This document shows, one piece after another, positions 1-12,443 of a DNA stretch of 64,000 bases. The stretch comes from Sipunculus nudus. Its lineage: Eukaryota; Annelida; Sipuncula; Golfingiida; Sipunculidae. The position numbers and the translations under genes were made by a program. Where the stretch lies: positions 34,933,159 to 34,997,158 of the forward strand of contig CM049313.1 of assembly GCA_026874595.1 (NCBI GenBank), written 5' to 3'. Every line of letters starts with the position of its first letter. The stretch's first letter is position 1. The notes under the pieces are model-generated. The model did no database searches and was not told the DNA's origin. It saw only the letters and a program-made list of their open reading frames with translations.

Positions 1-2751
1 TACATGAGCATCATTGTCTCGCACAACAAGTAATCTGACCAAGAATGTCTGCCTTTTTTGTGTGCCTAAGGGAAACGGTAAATCATGAAATTTTAAAGTT
101 AAGCTATTGCTGATGCAGTTCAAGTTTATTGGGGCAGCCATATTGCTTCTTGAATGAATTGCATGTGGGCATTAACTGGCTGCAAGTTCAACCTTTTGCA
201 CTTTTAAATAATGATGCCCTGCCATCTGGTGCCTATAAAATGAACAGCCATCTTCCAAGGCAGCAGTTATGCAGAGCACTGAGAAATGCTATGGCTTACA
301 GCAGCTTCATAGGTGAATTAAGTTATGTTGTTGAAGTTTACATTTAGTTAATCTTAAAAGCTCAGCTTCAGAGATATAATATCTTGGAGTCTGCATTGTT
401 TGATTTACCACTTCCCTTGGTTAATGTAATAACATTTCAGTCCCTGACAGTATATTTTGTGAAGTTTTAAAGTGTGTATAATTTAACATATAAATAGATT
501 AAGGCCCTGAAATAGCCTGAATGATACAGTTGATTAGTAACCTAGTATGTCAAACCATAAATAATCAAAACTGTCATTCATACATTAAAATGTGACACTT
601 CAAAATGATTTAATGACAAAACAAATTCAACATGTAATATACCGTGTTAACTTGTGTGGGAAGTATCATGCATTTTGAAACACACTTTGTTTTACTACTG
701 CCTTTTTTTTTCCTGTAAGTCTCATTCCTCTATGGTATGACTGATCATGTGACCACAAAACATGCCTAATAGTATAACAAGTGACTTAGCCCTGCATCTG
801 TTCCCACAAATCAAAATGTCCTGAGAAGCATGCTAATTTGTGATGAAATTAAACTGAGCCTGAGGATTATTTTCCTGCATTGTTCTTTAACAGGGGTCTT
901 AACACAAACAAACACAAGATATGTCTGGTATTTAGTTGAGTTTTGCATAATATTTATATGATACTGACAGTGCAATGTGTGGGGTACAAATCTTACCATT
1001 TGTGGAAACCAGTACTTCACTGTTTCTATGCTCAACTTTTCAGATATAATACCACATATGATGATACCAAGAGCAAATCTGTTCCAGTGCAACCTATTGT
1101 AAATGACATGAATACAAGGCTCCTGGCAGTTAAACCAGTGTTCCATTGATTCATGTCACTACTGGTAAACAGGGACATCTTATTTTGTATATTTGGATTA
1201 TAATGCATTTGAAGACCAATTTGGAAAATAAGATCTGTGGTCTGTTTGTGTGGCCTGCAAACATTCTGACACTGCAATGTCAATTTGTACGGTCTCGGTT
1301 ATAATGTGCTTAAGGGGATTATTGTGATATATAACGACCATGACTTAATTAAAACTGCACAATGGCAACTGATGGAGTGATTTCATAAGATATAAACTGA
1401 TATTTCAAATTTTATTTTAGTGTGAAAATGTGAAAAGTTCTTTATAGTATTTAGTAAATATAGAACAGGTTTTATTCTGAATGTGGCCCACACAAGACCT
1501 TAATGAAGTTCCATGTGTCCCTGGGGAAGAAAATATGCCAGCCTATGCTGTGGATCATTCATACAGAACTTGCAGGAATGACTTTAGTAGGAGTATTGTT
1601 TAAAAATCAAAATTCTCAGGGAGGAGAGAGTTTAAACTACTGGTACTGTGGAATAATACCCTGGAATAAGTTAATTAATTTTTTAGCATTAACAACCTAG
1701 AATGTTAAGACACTTTCAAAAGAAAATATAAACTCCTTCTAATGAACAAAATGAGATCTTTAGAAGATAATCAATATTACAGTCTGTTATAGTAATGTGT
1801 CTTTTTCTTCTCAAGTCAAGGAAGTACTTATGATGGTTTCTAGAATGTCATGTATACAAGTGAGGCAAAGGCTATCTCATGTGACAATTGGATGATGTCC
1901 TATATGGAAAATAATTATAAGCACCATAATAGAATTTCTGTTACAAAGGATTTATTACATGTGTAAGACTCTGTCAGACTTGTTTTACATTAATGCTGTA
2001 AAATGCAAATAACTTTTATTGTCTTTGTCTGTGATATAATGCGTGTACTGGAGAAACTGTCTTGGAAAAACTCATTTCAATTTAATTCATGTAGAACTGC
2101 CAGGTTTGGATCCCTAAAAAACTAAATATTAACAAATAATTAAGATCACAAATTAATGAATAGGCCAGGGATATCACTAAGACAGTTACGGAAGAAGATA
2201 CAGGGATAGCTCACATACCATGAAGTGCCTATTTTTATAAACCCGATTTTGGCTATGTAAGTAAGTTTTTATTGTAGCTCAGCACAAAGCGAAAATGCCA
2301 GTCTGTCAAGGTCAAACATGGCATTATTGAACTGATGGAAGGATAAAAATGGTACAGGTTCTTTCTTGAACCAGTCATGTTTAGTATAGCATACTAATTT
2401 TACTAATTACAATCAAGCCATGAAACATCTGAATATAAAATATTAAACCTACACTTCATGTGGGAAACAAAAGTGATACTGACAGTCATCCATAGTAGGA
2501 CTGTAATAATACTGATAAATTATCTGAGGATACCTGTCATATGAAGTTACTTCACTCACAATATTATAAACAAAATGTTATATAGAAGGTATATTGCAGT
2601 TTAAAATTACAGGCTTATAAATAATGCTTCTTTTGTGCATCTCTGACTTTATATCATGATGTACATCATTATGTGAGAATTTGAGATCACACCGTGCCAT
2701 TTATTATTGACATTGTGACAAGCATTGAGATATTGTCAGTCATGCCACTGA
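1..2751. other. AT-rich non-coding DNA, no feature seen
   Basis: I see no exon, RNA gene or recognisable repeat here. Short ORFs occur on both strands, but none shows domain structure, cysteine spacing or splice-bounded coding potential. If the fibrillin gene continues on the minus strand, this lies in the intron after the first cbEGF exon. I looked on the minus strand for further DIDEC-type cbEGF exons and for TB-domain cysteine clusters and saw none. Confidence 0.5.
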
Positions 2752-3034
2752 TGATGAACATAGTGTTCATAGTTAATCATCTGAAAAAGCTGGTATCTTC
2801 TGACTTCATCAGTTATACTAAATGGTGAACATAATTGTGTTCACAGTTTACCATCTGAAAAAGCTGGTATCATCTGACTTCATCATTTATACTAAATGGT
2901 GAAAATAATTGTGTTCATAGTTTATCATCTGACAAAGCTGGTATCTTCTGACTTCATCAGTTATACTAAATGGTGAATATAATTGTGTTCACAGTTTACC
3001 ATCTGAAAAAGCTGGTATCTTCTGACTTCATCAG
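2752..3034. repeat. Tandem repeat, 74-bp unit, about 4 copies
   Basis: The phrase CTGAAAAAGCTGGTATC recurs starting at 2781, 2855, 2929 (one mismatch) and 3003, giving an exact 74-bp period. Each unit continues with CTGACTTCATCAGTTATAC, then a GTGAACATAATTGTGTTCAC inverted motif. Copies differ at only a few positions, so the array is recent. The period is not a multiple of three, so it does not encode a protein repeat. Confidence 0.95.
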
Positions 3035-3734
3035 ATAGATCTACAGGCACTGGGACAAAGGGTACATACCAGAGGGCAACTATTTAATATCAGATTTGGA
3101 GAAAAGGCTGTGGGAGTATGATTCATTTTTATTTTTTTTTAATTCCCTCAGTTGAATTTCAAAAACAATTTAATGCTGTGATCATCAATGTTTACAAAAT
3201 TAACCATGCATCATGTGCACAGTTGTTATATCAGCAGACATATTAATATAAGTCCTCAGCCTTTATGGAGTGATAACAGTGAAAACCAGATGTCACACCC
3301 AGCTATTTATGATCATTCATCATCCTTATGTCATTAACAATCTCAGTTGTCATATATCATCTAAATACTCCCTGAGCCTGGCTGTGCTTTCTGTAACAAA
3401 GATCATGGGTATGCTGACAAGTCCCTTCATCACTAAAGGTATATTTAGGCTCTTGCTGAAGTATCCAAAATCACAAGTCTGTGTAGGGCTTCACATAAGG
3501 GGAGGTCCTAGTGTCCAGGGCTTGTGAGTTTGCTTGTAGTTGTGAGTGGCCTCTGACTCTTAAACCTGTCCAACTAAAAAGCTTTCAGTCAAAATTGAGA
3601 AGCTAACCAGGCTACATTTATGGCAAAGATCTTTTCTGCAAATTTCCCCTTATTTCACTTAATGTAATTCTTAAATTACATAATTTAACAGTTTAAAGAG
3701 CAATAACTTATCAGGATACTTAATTTTACTTTTG

Positions 3735-4286
3735 TTTGTAAAAAGAGTGTTTCCTGTAAGGGAAAGGTTGCTATAGTTTGTAACAGAGTGGTTCCGGTAA
3801 GGGAGAGGTTGCTTTGGCTTGTAACAGAGTGTTTCCTGTAAGGGAGAGGTTGCTCTTGCTGGTAACAGAGTGTTTTCCTGTTAGGGAGAGGTTTGGTATA
3901 CCTTTGTAACAGAGTGTAACAGTGTTTCCTCTAAGGGAGAGGTTGCTATACCTTTGAAACAGAGTGTTACCTGTAAAGGAGAGGTTGCTATAGCTTGTAA
4001 CAGTGTATTTCCTGTACAGGAAAGGTTGCTTTTGCTTGTAACATTTTTCCTAGATCCTGTTCGGGAGAGTTTGCTTTTGCTTGTAACAGAGTGTTTCCTG
4101 TACAGGAGAGGTTGCCATACTTGTAACAGAGTGTTTCCTGAAATGGAATGGTTGCTTTTGTTTGTAACAGAGTGTTTCCTGTATCTGTAAGGGAGAGGTT
4201 GCTATTGTTTGTGACAGAGTGTTTCATGTATGGGAGAGGTTGCTATTGCTTATAACTGAGTGTATCCTGTATGGGAGAGGTTGCTA
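3735..4286. repeat. Minisatellite, ~41-bp unit, about 13 copies
   Basis: A unit reading GAGTGTTTCCTGTAAGGGA, then GAGGTTGCT, then a variable stretch and TTGTAACA repeats with a period near 41 bp. Later copies carry small insertions and substitutions, for example CTGTACAGG or CTGTATGGG in place of CTGTAAGGG. ORFs on both strands cross the array and look repetitive, but 41 is not divisible by three, so they do not form a coding repeat. Confidence 0.92.
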
Positions 4287-6949
4287 ACTTTCCATTAATT
4301 TTCACCATACAGTTTCATGTTTTTTGCAACAGAATTGAGCCCATGATAAAGAAGATAATGAAAGATATTGCTTAAATATTACATTCTCCTGAGGTTGTTT
4401 GTTTATCAAAAACTGAGCTGTAAATGAGTCAGTTTAAATAGAAGACTTTTTTCTGATCAGGTTTTCTCCAGGACAGGTAGGGATTTCGTATCTGTGAAAG
4501 CCAAGTTGAACAGTAATGTCAATAAGTGTCTAGCCCTGTAAAGATTGTGGCAGGTCATGGTTCTGTCAGCTGTTTGAGGTAATGTAACAAAATAGCTTAC
4601 TACAACCTTTACACCCATCTATGTTTAAACAATGTCTGTGACCTTGGATTTTATTCTGAATCATGATAACATGTGTAAACTGGCCTCAATACTCATGCTC
4701 CTGGAGCCAGTATTTGTATCCATATTACACTCTTGTTACATGTCTGTGTTTCAGGACAGGAATGTTGCAGTTTTCTAAATCTTAGTTTTACAATCTGATG
4801 ATGCTTTTATTTCTTTGGTACACTCTCAAGTAAAGATCAGCAGGGGCCAATCCAGGATTTAGGAAAAGGGGGATCCAACCGAGGACTAAAGACAAAACCT
4901 AAAAAATGTCCCCAGGTCCTGAAAAGGGAGGTTCCAAGCCACAGTAATTGGTTTGAGTCCACATAAGTGATCTGTCATGTATTTCTAGGATGTTATGGTT
5001 ATTTCTTAACAAAGCTTTCACCCTGTTACCACTGGTTTTAAAGGTGTCCAAATACCTTAAAGATGAAATGTAAAAATCATATGAAATGAAGAAACATAGG
5101 TCTCTATTGTTTCTCCTTGGGGAAACAGACCTGTATACATTATTTTGTATTTTTGTTAGGGACATATTTTTTATAAATCTCTGTTAGACTCCAGCAGTCT
5201 TCAGCTTGTCATTGTCTCCATACCATCTGTGAAAACCATTGTCATTTTTTACAAGTGTTTTCATATCCTAATATTCTTGTCTGTATCTTCTGGTTATGTA
5301 ATATCTTGTATACCTACATACTAAGGAGCTATGACCTAGTCAGTGTTTCTTAAGAACAAAGACAACATATGTTATTTCATATATGAATGCATTAAAAACA
5401 ACACATGCTGTCACTACCATACAATATAAAATATCCAATTTCAAGAGGATATGTGTGTGCATGAGAAGTATTCATATAATTTACAAAGCTACAAGCAAAA
5501 CAGCTTTATAAACTATATATTTTTACATCAGCATTTCTGTTCTCAGTATATCATGCTGACATTGCACAAGATCTAATTGTTGTCCTTAATATTAACTCCC
5601 TCTCTCCCTTGACAGAGAATAAACAGAAAACCAGTTAACTCTAATTATTCAGCATCCATATCTAATAACTGTGATGTTGTGTTTTTTTTTACACATCTAG
5701 CAGCAGTAACTTTCAGCCCAAGTTTGTGTAGGTGTGCAGTCACAGAGATCTGACTCTGCTGAAAGCACCTACAGCCAAAATACTGCCCAAAACAAAAAAC
5801 CAAATAATGCTTCTTTGTACCAGTGATTAAATTACCAAGGTAAAATTAAAATTATTTGTTTCTCATTTCATAGTATTCTTTTGGGACCTGATGATTGATA
5901 ATGATATGGGAACTAAATTTTTAGCAGAACATAAAATAAGGACTTTTTGAACTCTTTTAACAGTTTCTTTTCAAGATTCAAGGTGAGTTTTAACTTTAGT
6001 GATGGGAAAATCACTGATGGATTGAACTCATTACAGACTTGTCTTTCATACATTTGCAGTTAACAAAGGCCACATATACTCATTAAAAATCATTTTTTAT
6101 GATGCCATTCAAAAATATACAAGTATGAAAAATTCCCCTGGAGTGGATAACCTCAGCTGTGAACTGACACCTAAGTGTGACAATGCTGGAAGCGTGTTCA
6201 TTTTTTTTAGGTTTACCCACTCATAGCAATGCCCAAAATAATGAATTATCCCTGAGATCAAGTGGTTAATATGTCTGACTTTTGACCCACAATAAGACAT
6301 GATTTCTATTAAGAACATGACAGTTTGGGTTCTTGCTGAATCAAGTGTTAGAAATAACTTTGCAGATTCCAGGTACCTCCCATGTTTCCTTGAATAAGTT
6401 TAGCCTTAAAACAAGCCAAGAAGATAGCAATATCAGGAAGGATAGGGAAGGAAGTTTATATTACAAATCTGGCTAGTTTCCCTGGCACGGACCTGTTTTT
6501 AACAAGATCACCACAAGAGTGCATAATACACCCGTTCTATTTATTTTTTTTACCTGTGACCCCATAATCCACCAATTTCTGGTAAGTTATGTGTGGATTT
6601 TGTATATACCGTAATCTAACTCAGTTGAGAAAATCTATTGATTAGAAGTTTTGGTGAGTTTTTGTGAAAATCCATCAATTCCCTGGTAATTTATTGTGGT
6701 AACAGAAGTAATCTGTCAGACAGACCGACAGACAGATGCAGAGACCATGGATATGCCCCATGGACAGGTGTATGATAATAACAAAGCAGTGATAAACAAC
6801 ATGAATATAAAACATGAACTAGAATACTGGTAGTCGACAAGCGACTACGTGTATCTGCCAAAATCAGAGTGGAACGTGTGAAGTGAGGCATGGATTGAGT
6901 GGCAAGGGTAAATAGAGTGAGGTGTGTTGCATATTAGCATGGATGTCTG
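4287..6949. other. Non-coding DNA with one poly-G/GGATCC-type repeat relic
   Basis: This is mostly featureless AT-rich sequence. At about 4842-4875 there is a degenerate CAGGGGCCAATCCAGGATT followed by a purine-rich G run. It is the same motif seen inverted next to poly-C at 39757, 46562 and 52892. From 6718 a GACAGACAGA-type tract starts the repeat domain that follows; a stretch at 6830-6900 (GCGACTACGTGTATCTGCC) recurs in diverged form at 17845-17900. Confidence 0.5.
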
Positions 6950-8125
6950 CAGCCTATATGTGTATATAGGTATCGCCACCTATCACAAATCCAGAAAGCT
7001 GCCCAAGATGTATACATATGAAAAATTTTAGGCAGAAATGTCAAACCACTACAGAGATACGAGTGATTTTAGCCCACGGCAGACAAACAGACAGACGCTG
7101 TGCAAAAATGGTTGCAGGTTGTGTTTTGTGTTTTGAGATATGAGCCTGGATGTCTGCAGCGTATAGGTGGCGCCACCTGTCAAGAAAGCTGTCCAGGATG
7201 TATAAACCTGCAAAATTTTAGGCAGTTATGTCAAACTACTACAGAGATATCAGTGATTTTAGCCCACAGCAGACAAACAGACGGACACTGTGCAAAAATG
7301 GTTGCAGGTGCCCCCCCCCCCCCCCCGGTTTTGTGTATGATAGAGCGCTATGTGAGATCTATACAAATGCAAAATTTTGGCCAAATCGGTCAAACGGTTC
7401 CTGAGATATGAGCTTGGATGTCTGCAGTGAAAACATGAATGTAGGTGGCGCCACCTGTCATAAAATCAAGAAAGCTGTCCAGGATGTATAAAACTGCAAA
7501 ATTTTAAGCAGATATATCAAACCACTGCCGAGGTATGAGTGATAATATCCCACGGCAGACAAACAGACGGACGCTGTGCAAAAATGGTTGCAGGTGGCGC
7601 CACCAGTTTTGCATATAATAAAGAGCTATGTGAGATCTATACACATGCAAAATTTTGGCCCAATCGGTCAAACGGTTATCGAGATATGAGCTTGGATGTC
7701 TGCAGCGTGAACATGAATGTAGGTGGCGCCACCTGTCATAAAATCAAAAAAGCTATCCAGGATGTATACGCATGCTGAATTTCAGGTGAATTAGTCAAAC
7801 CAGTGCAGAGATACGAGTAATTTTTAACACAAGGCAGATGAACAGATGGAGACTGTGCAAACATGATTGCAGGTAGTACCACCATTTTTGCGTATGTTAT
7901 AAAGCTATCCAAGGGCTACATTTGTACATTTGTGGGTTTATGTATGGAAACTGATGCACAAATGGATGCTGGGCAGATAGGAAAGGTAAGAGGTCAACGT
8001 AAATTGGTTAGGCACCAGTTCACAAGTAACCCGATAATTAGTGTAAGTTTTGGAAAAATCCGTCCAGTAGTCTCAGAGGAGTTCTTTGGAAACGAAGGCC
8101 ATGGCGGCGGAACCTGTTCAAAAAC
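6950..8125. repeat. Tandem/composite repeat centred on GGTGGCGCCACC
   Basis: A unit of about 280 bp contains GTAGGTGGCGCCACCTGTCA, then an AAAGCTGTCCAGGATGTAT segment, a GCAAAATTTT segment, CGGCAGACAAACAGACGGAC and a GTGCAAAAATGGTTGCAGG segment. The perfect 12-bp palindrome GGTGGCGCCACC occurs at 7166, 7444, 7593 and 7722. A 16-base C run at 7311-7326 replaces the palindrome in one copy. The last copy decays after about 7900 and the region ends near the poly-C at 8153. It has the look of the internal part of a non-autonomous mobile element; no coding capacity is seen. Confidence 0.85.
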
Positions 8126-8152
8126 AAAGTACAGTATTCTACGTTTTAAGCG

Positions 8153-8193
8153 CCCCCCCCCCCCCCCCCCCCCGTAATAAACGCTCCCCCCCC
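8153..8193. repeat. Poly-C tracts (21 and ~10 bases)
   Basis: A 21-base C run at 8153-8173 is followed by a second C run at about 8184-8193. This is one of more than a dozen long C or G homopolymers in the window. It generates proline/glycine-rich spurious ORFs on both strands. Confidence 0.95.
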
Positions 8194-8199
8194 CCACCG

Positions 8200-9219
8200 G
8201 ATTTGGGAGATCACTTTATGAAACTAAAGGATGAGCCATCCTAACCTCACTTTTCTCCCTAGCCAATATAACACTAGCGACAGCTTGTCACCCGAAACGT
8301 CGATTTTAGATGAACTGAAGACGATGGGCCCTATCAGTTTATTTCCAAAGGCCTGAGTGTCATGTTGTCATGGCTAATATAACACGTAATGCTTTCATTT
8401 CTCCCCGAGAAGCTTAAAAGTTACAACCAGTTTTTATTCAATCTCCGTTAAGCTTTATCATCTAATATAATAATAATATTAGTTACACATAACAGAATCA
8501 GTGGTCAGGTGTATCATAGATAACACTGAATGAGGGTTTCCGTTAAGGCAGACCCTGCAGGTGGCCATGCTGATCGGGTGACCTGAATTCAGGTACGTAT
8601 GTAGATGTATTATGCAATGAAATATATATTACTTACCGTATTTGCTCGTGTACAGGACGATAAATTTTATCCTAAAATATTGGCAAAGAAGGGCGGCCGT
8701 TTTATACACTGGTACAAGTTTCTAAGCATCCTCAGGGCGGCCAAGGATAATTTACGGCAATTTGAATTATTACGTCGGCCGAACTTGATGCCGTGAATAT
8801 CAGTGATCATGTCCGTATGGTGGTAATATACACTCAATTTAGAAAATTACAATGCTTTGTTTTTGTTTGAATTTATCGTTTATACATCAGATTTCCATGT
8901 GCACATAGTTAAATAATTGGTAAGAAAAGGTTTGCCCTTGCCGCATTGACACAAGGATTTTAACTGAATCAATATATGAAAGCCCTTCTGACAGTAGAGC
9001 CATTGAATTTACGCGACCGCGGACGGAATTGCGGAATAGACAGACCAAAACGGAATTCCCAATCCTGATAATATATAAGTTTTAATGTATTTTTTGCCAA
9101 AAAATATCTTGGCAATTCACTTGAAACATGTACACAGTGATATAATTGTCGATGCCGCTGACAGCATGCAGGGCTTACCCGTGTACTCAAGATCCCAGTG
9201 CCCTGGGTTAATCTGTCTG
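8200..9219. other. Non-coding DNA, nothing recognised
   Basis: No exon or RNA gene was recognised. CpG density is slightly higher than in the surroundings after about 8640, which may reflect younger repeat-derived DNA next to the foldback at 9220. Confidence 0.4.
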
Positions 9220-9603
9220 TTAGTCTCTCCAACAGACGCCAGGTGCCGCTACCCGCTTTTGCACCAGTATATCTGTTATTGGACGCCATTTTTCTTAGGA
9301 ACGGAAGTGTTGTTTGGCATGCGCAAGGAATCCCCCCTACTATACCACCCTTGCAATAGACAAGCAAAAGTGGATTATTTTTGCCTCACAACCAAACAAT
9401 ATTGTTTACTTGTCTTTATTGGGGTCTGCCGGGTTTGTGCAAGGGCGACATCCATTCTGGTTTCACCTCCAGATGCTAGGGGGTTTCCTTTCGCATGCCC
9501 AACGGCACTTCCGTTTTTCAAAATTCTTGAAAAAAATGGCGTCCAATAACAGATGTACTGGTGCAAGAGCGGTAGCGGCACCTGGCGTCTGTTGGAGAGA
9601 CTA
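9220..9603. repeat. Foldback element: ~125-bp inverted arms
   Basis: The left arm (9220-9340) reads TTAGTCTCTCCAACAGACGC, then CAGGTGCCGCTACC, TCTGTTATTGGACGCCATTT, CGGAAGTG and GGCATGCG. The right arm (9476-9603) carries the same landmarks in the same order on the opposite strand, with a few substitutions and a short insertion near GGACGCCATTTTT. A spacer of about 135 bp separates them. The arms are long and about 85% alike by eye, so a transcript would form a strong hairpin. It is most likely a foldback transposon or MITE. Two ORFs of 132 and 154 codons run through it on opposite strands and look accidental. Confidence 0.85.
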
Positions 9604-10699
9604 ATCTGTGTGTATACAGCGCTCGCGCAAGGGATGCTGGGAACTTGCCTAACCAAGTGCCATCCAGTAGCACGTAATATGCATGTTAAAACAACGATGA
9701 TTTTTTCATATGGTGCCGTATTTACTGCGTAAAATGTTCTTGAGTCCAGTGAATGCGGACGCTGTCAGCTGGCTTGTACACTGACATACACGGAGATTCG
9801 CTCATGGCACTTCAATTACAAGACAACCAGTAGCGCATTATAATTATAAATAAGAAGCGGCCTTTCCTCAGGTGACAATGTTTGTCAAGCTTGTATTAAT
9901 GGACTACGTCGAGAAATGAATGTATTATAACGGGTAAAAAAAGTTCAAGAAAGGGACCGTGTTTCCGCAGGATATAAATATGACAAATTTCCAAACAATT
10001 TTAAAACAAAACCCCAGATTTGGTTCATATACACACTGAAGTAAATATAATACGCTGGAGTCTGAGGGCCAGTATTTCAGTTTTTTTTTAAAAACTTTTG
10101 CATGTAATATCAAGCACAATGAACGACAAAAAAGACAATTATTGTCGATGCCTTTCCACGTCATTAATCGGCTCAGCTGTCAAAGGTATTTGCGCAAGGT
10201 GACTGACATAATCAGGGTACCGATGTCCCGTATTATTTTTTTTCATCATTCAAATAAATACTGTTTTACATATTTTTATATGAACATTTTATATATTCTG
10301 CTACCTTATTAGGCGTTGACTTTTATAAAAGCGTTCATTTATTACCATCCTTATTTTTCCTCTTCACCTGCAAAGGAAATCTCAAACTGTAGTCATTCAG
10401 ACAATTCTCTCATGCAACATAAAATAAAATCGTCTGCAAATTGGTATCACTTGGATTACACAACCATTGTTAAATGATCATTGTTTTTTTCTGAATTGTC
10501 CTGAATGTGCTGTGAAGTCAAACACATGTACACATGTTAAATTGGATGAGAGCGCCCGGGGCGCTTATTATGTAGAATAAGGTATCCCAAAACTTCGTTT
10601 TGGCGGATACAATTACAACAACTGTTTCTTTGTAGGTATGAATGCTTGAAGTAGTCTGTCAAGTAATACAAATATATTAAAGTAATAAACTCTGCCTAC
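9604..10699. other. Presumed fibrillin intron, nothing recognised
   Basis: This sequence lies just after the donor of the cbEGF1 exon on the minus strand, so it should be the start of the next fibrillin intron. I found no repeat or further exon. Confidence 0.5.
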
Positions 10700-10825
10700 C
10701 TTCACACTGGTTAGTACGGGGATTACGGGTCTGTCCAGATTTACATCCACATGTGTATGATCCCAGAGTGTTCACACACTGTCCACCTACACACAGGTTG
10801 GGGATGGCCTCACACTCATCAATAT
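10700..10825 (-). CDS. Fibrillin exon: first calcium-binding EGF domain after the hybrid domain
   Basis: This 126-nt exon encodes a complete cbEGF. It starts DIDECEAIPNLC, has six cysteines in EGF spacing and ends TNQCE. The calcium-binding signature D-I-D-E at the start and the Asn/Asp-hydroxylation motif CVNTLGSYTC are both present. It is bounded by TTTCAG at 10826-10831 and a GTAGGC donor at 10694-10699 (minus strand), phase 1-1. Length and phase are those of single-domain cbEGF exons in vertebrate fibrillins. In the protein it follows the hybrid domain directly, because the preceding exon ends with a lone G that completes the first Asp codon. Fibrillins are secreted matrix glycoproteins that assemble into 10-nm microfibrils; calcium in such domains stiffens the rod. 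The next exon should be another cbEGF or TB1 but is not in the window. Confidence 0.95.
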
Positions 10826-11127
10826 CTGAAACAAGAATAGTCAACAGCTTAATTTACTTATCAATAACTGGTGACTCCAAATAGGTGACATATAAAAGAG
10901 CCTATCTTCCAGACAGTAATCAGACCCACCACGCCCCCTTCTCTCATCGCTTATATGGTTGACTTCATTTTCATATTGCTCTTCCTGCTTCAGAAACAAC
11001 TTACATTCATTATTCTATCCAATAAAATCAGCGTTATGAGTTCATGGAAAACGGGCCTTTACATTGCTCAGTTTGTGCAAATTGTTTTCTTCATCATTTG
11101 ATTAATAGGTTGGGTATGTATTTATAC
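10826..11127 (-). other. Fibrillin intron, 302 bp
   Basis: A short intron between the hybrid and cbEGF1 exons. It begins GTATAAATAC on the minus strand and ends TTCTTGTTTCAG. It contains no repeat insertion, unlike the neighbouring long introns. Confidence 0.9.
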
Positions 11128-11325
11128 CTTGGCAGTTGTTGTTTCTTGAATTGTAAATGAAACCTCTCTTGCAGGGATGAGGCTCAGGTGGACACTGCTC
11201 ACATGGTAGCCCCCAGGCTTGACCAATTGTAGAACAGCACAAGGTCTTGGTACACACCACTCCAGTCAGCTCTCCTTTACACATGTTATCCTCAATCTGG
11301 GTGAAGCATGGGCCGGTTCGATAAT
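11128..11325 (-). CDS. Fibrillin exon: hybrid (TB/cbEGF-like) domain 1
   Basis: This 198-nt exon is the most diagnostic one in the window. It encodes [16 protein letters not shown], then [15 protein letters not shown], then [18 protein letters not shown], then KRGFIYN and NNNCQ. The double Cys, the AWG-x-PC-E-x-CP signature and the PHPC-x-RGF tail match the first hybrid domain of vertebrate fibrillins, which in FBN1 is also followed directly by a DxDEC cbEGF. There are nine cysteines, an odd number. In human fibrillin-1 this domain also has nine, one of them unpaired. Acceptor AAG at 11326-11328 (minus, weak pyrimidine tract), donor GTATAA, phase 1-1. LTBP-type TB domains are unlikely because of the EGF-EGF-EGF-hybrid order. 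Confidence 0.96.
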
Positions 11326-12443
11326 CTTCAATGGGAAATGTGGTGCAGAGTAAATGTATTATACAAACGTTAAACTTTATATCTCAAACCCCAAATCTTT
11401 TATTTTTCCTGACTGATCTATGATCAGGTTCAGGTAACATACATTCAGTTTAAAGTTACTGATCATCCCTTACTTATTGATTTAAGGCTATGCACATGTT
11501 TAAACTGCAGTACCACATGCGTATTTGGCAAATCTGATGTCATGTTCTTCTTGGATAATTGACCTAACCATGAACTACATATGACTTTCATAGCATTTTC
11601 ATTAAATGATTAATCATGAGCAGAGCAGTTGCGAGCAACCAATAAGGTTACCATTGACAGTGAAAACAGTAAATCTCCAGACAAACACAAAATTTTCTTG
11701 ATTTGGGTGACAGGAAAAAAAAGTCAACAGGAACACCTGTAGTCTGTGCCAGTACCAGTGTCCACTTTTTCCAGGATCTTTTTTTTATAAAAAGGAGACA
11801 ATATAACATTTCTGGCACATGGGTTGCACGAACATTTTCTGCCAACGGCCAACTAATATTATGCCTTAGCTTGTACTAAATCATATGAGACAAATAATCT
11901 AAACTTCACAATAACTGCGTTATGTTCATCACCGGAAAACTGACATCAACAAGCAATTCCAGCTAATGATGTCAGCAAATGAGAAGTCATACCTGACGTA
12001 CCTTTGTCTTTGTGACATCAATATTGCTTTATAAACATTTCCCACAACCACAGACATTGAAAGCCTTTTGTTAAGGGGATGTTGGGGGGTTCATTTGCAT
12101 CATTAGGTCAAAGGGGCAGAGCATAAGGGCTGTGGTGGCAAGGTCAATTTCACTTTTAGATATCCTATTCTTTAATGTACCAGTATGAAGCAAGACTGCA
12201 TGATGGGTGCATTGGAACCCCTGAATTTTTAGGATCCATGGCACGGTGAAAGACTTACTAAAGAAAGGACTCTGTTAGCCACATAGGTTGACAAACCATC
12301 ATTCTGAAAGGTCAACCAAACAGTTATCATTCCTGAATTACTTTCAGTGATAACTTTAATGAAAGTAGGTAATATGGAAATAAAAACTAATCAATAAGAT
12401 GCTATTCAAGTAATTTGCTCTGAAGATGAATGTTCACACTTAC
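11326..12443 (-). other. Fibrillin intron, 1118 bp
   Basis: The intron between the EGF3 and hybrid exons. It begins GTAAGTGTGAAC (minus strand) and ends CATTGAAG, an acceptor with a poor pyrimidine tract. I see no repeat family member in it. Confidence 0.88.

Noticed and set aside
3954-4227. Repetitive ORFs that look like a small repeat protein
   Set aside because: The 41-bp period is not a multiple of three, so the peptide pattern is a by-product of the minisatellite.
9085-9549. 154-codon plus ORF (and 132-codon minus ORF at 8969-9367)
   Set aside because: Both run through the two arms of an inverted repeat; the mirrored sequence keeps frames open by chance and no domain is visible.
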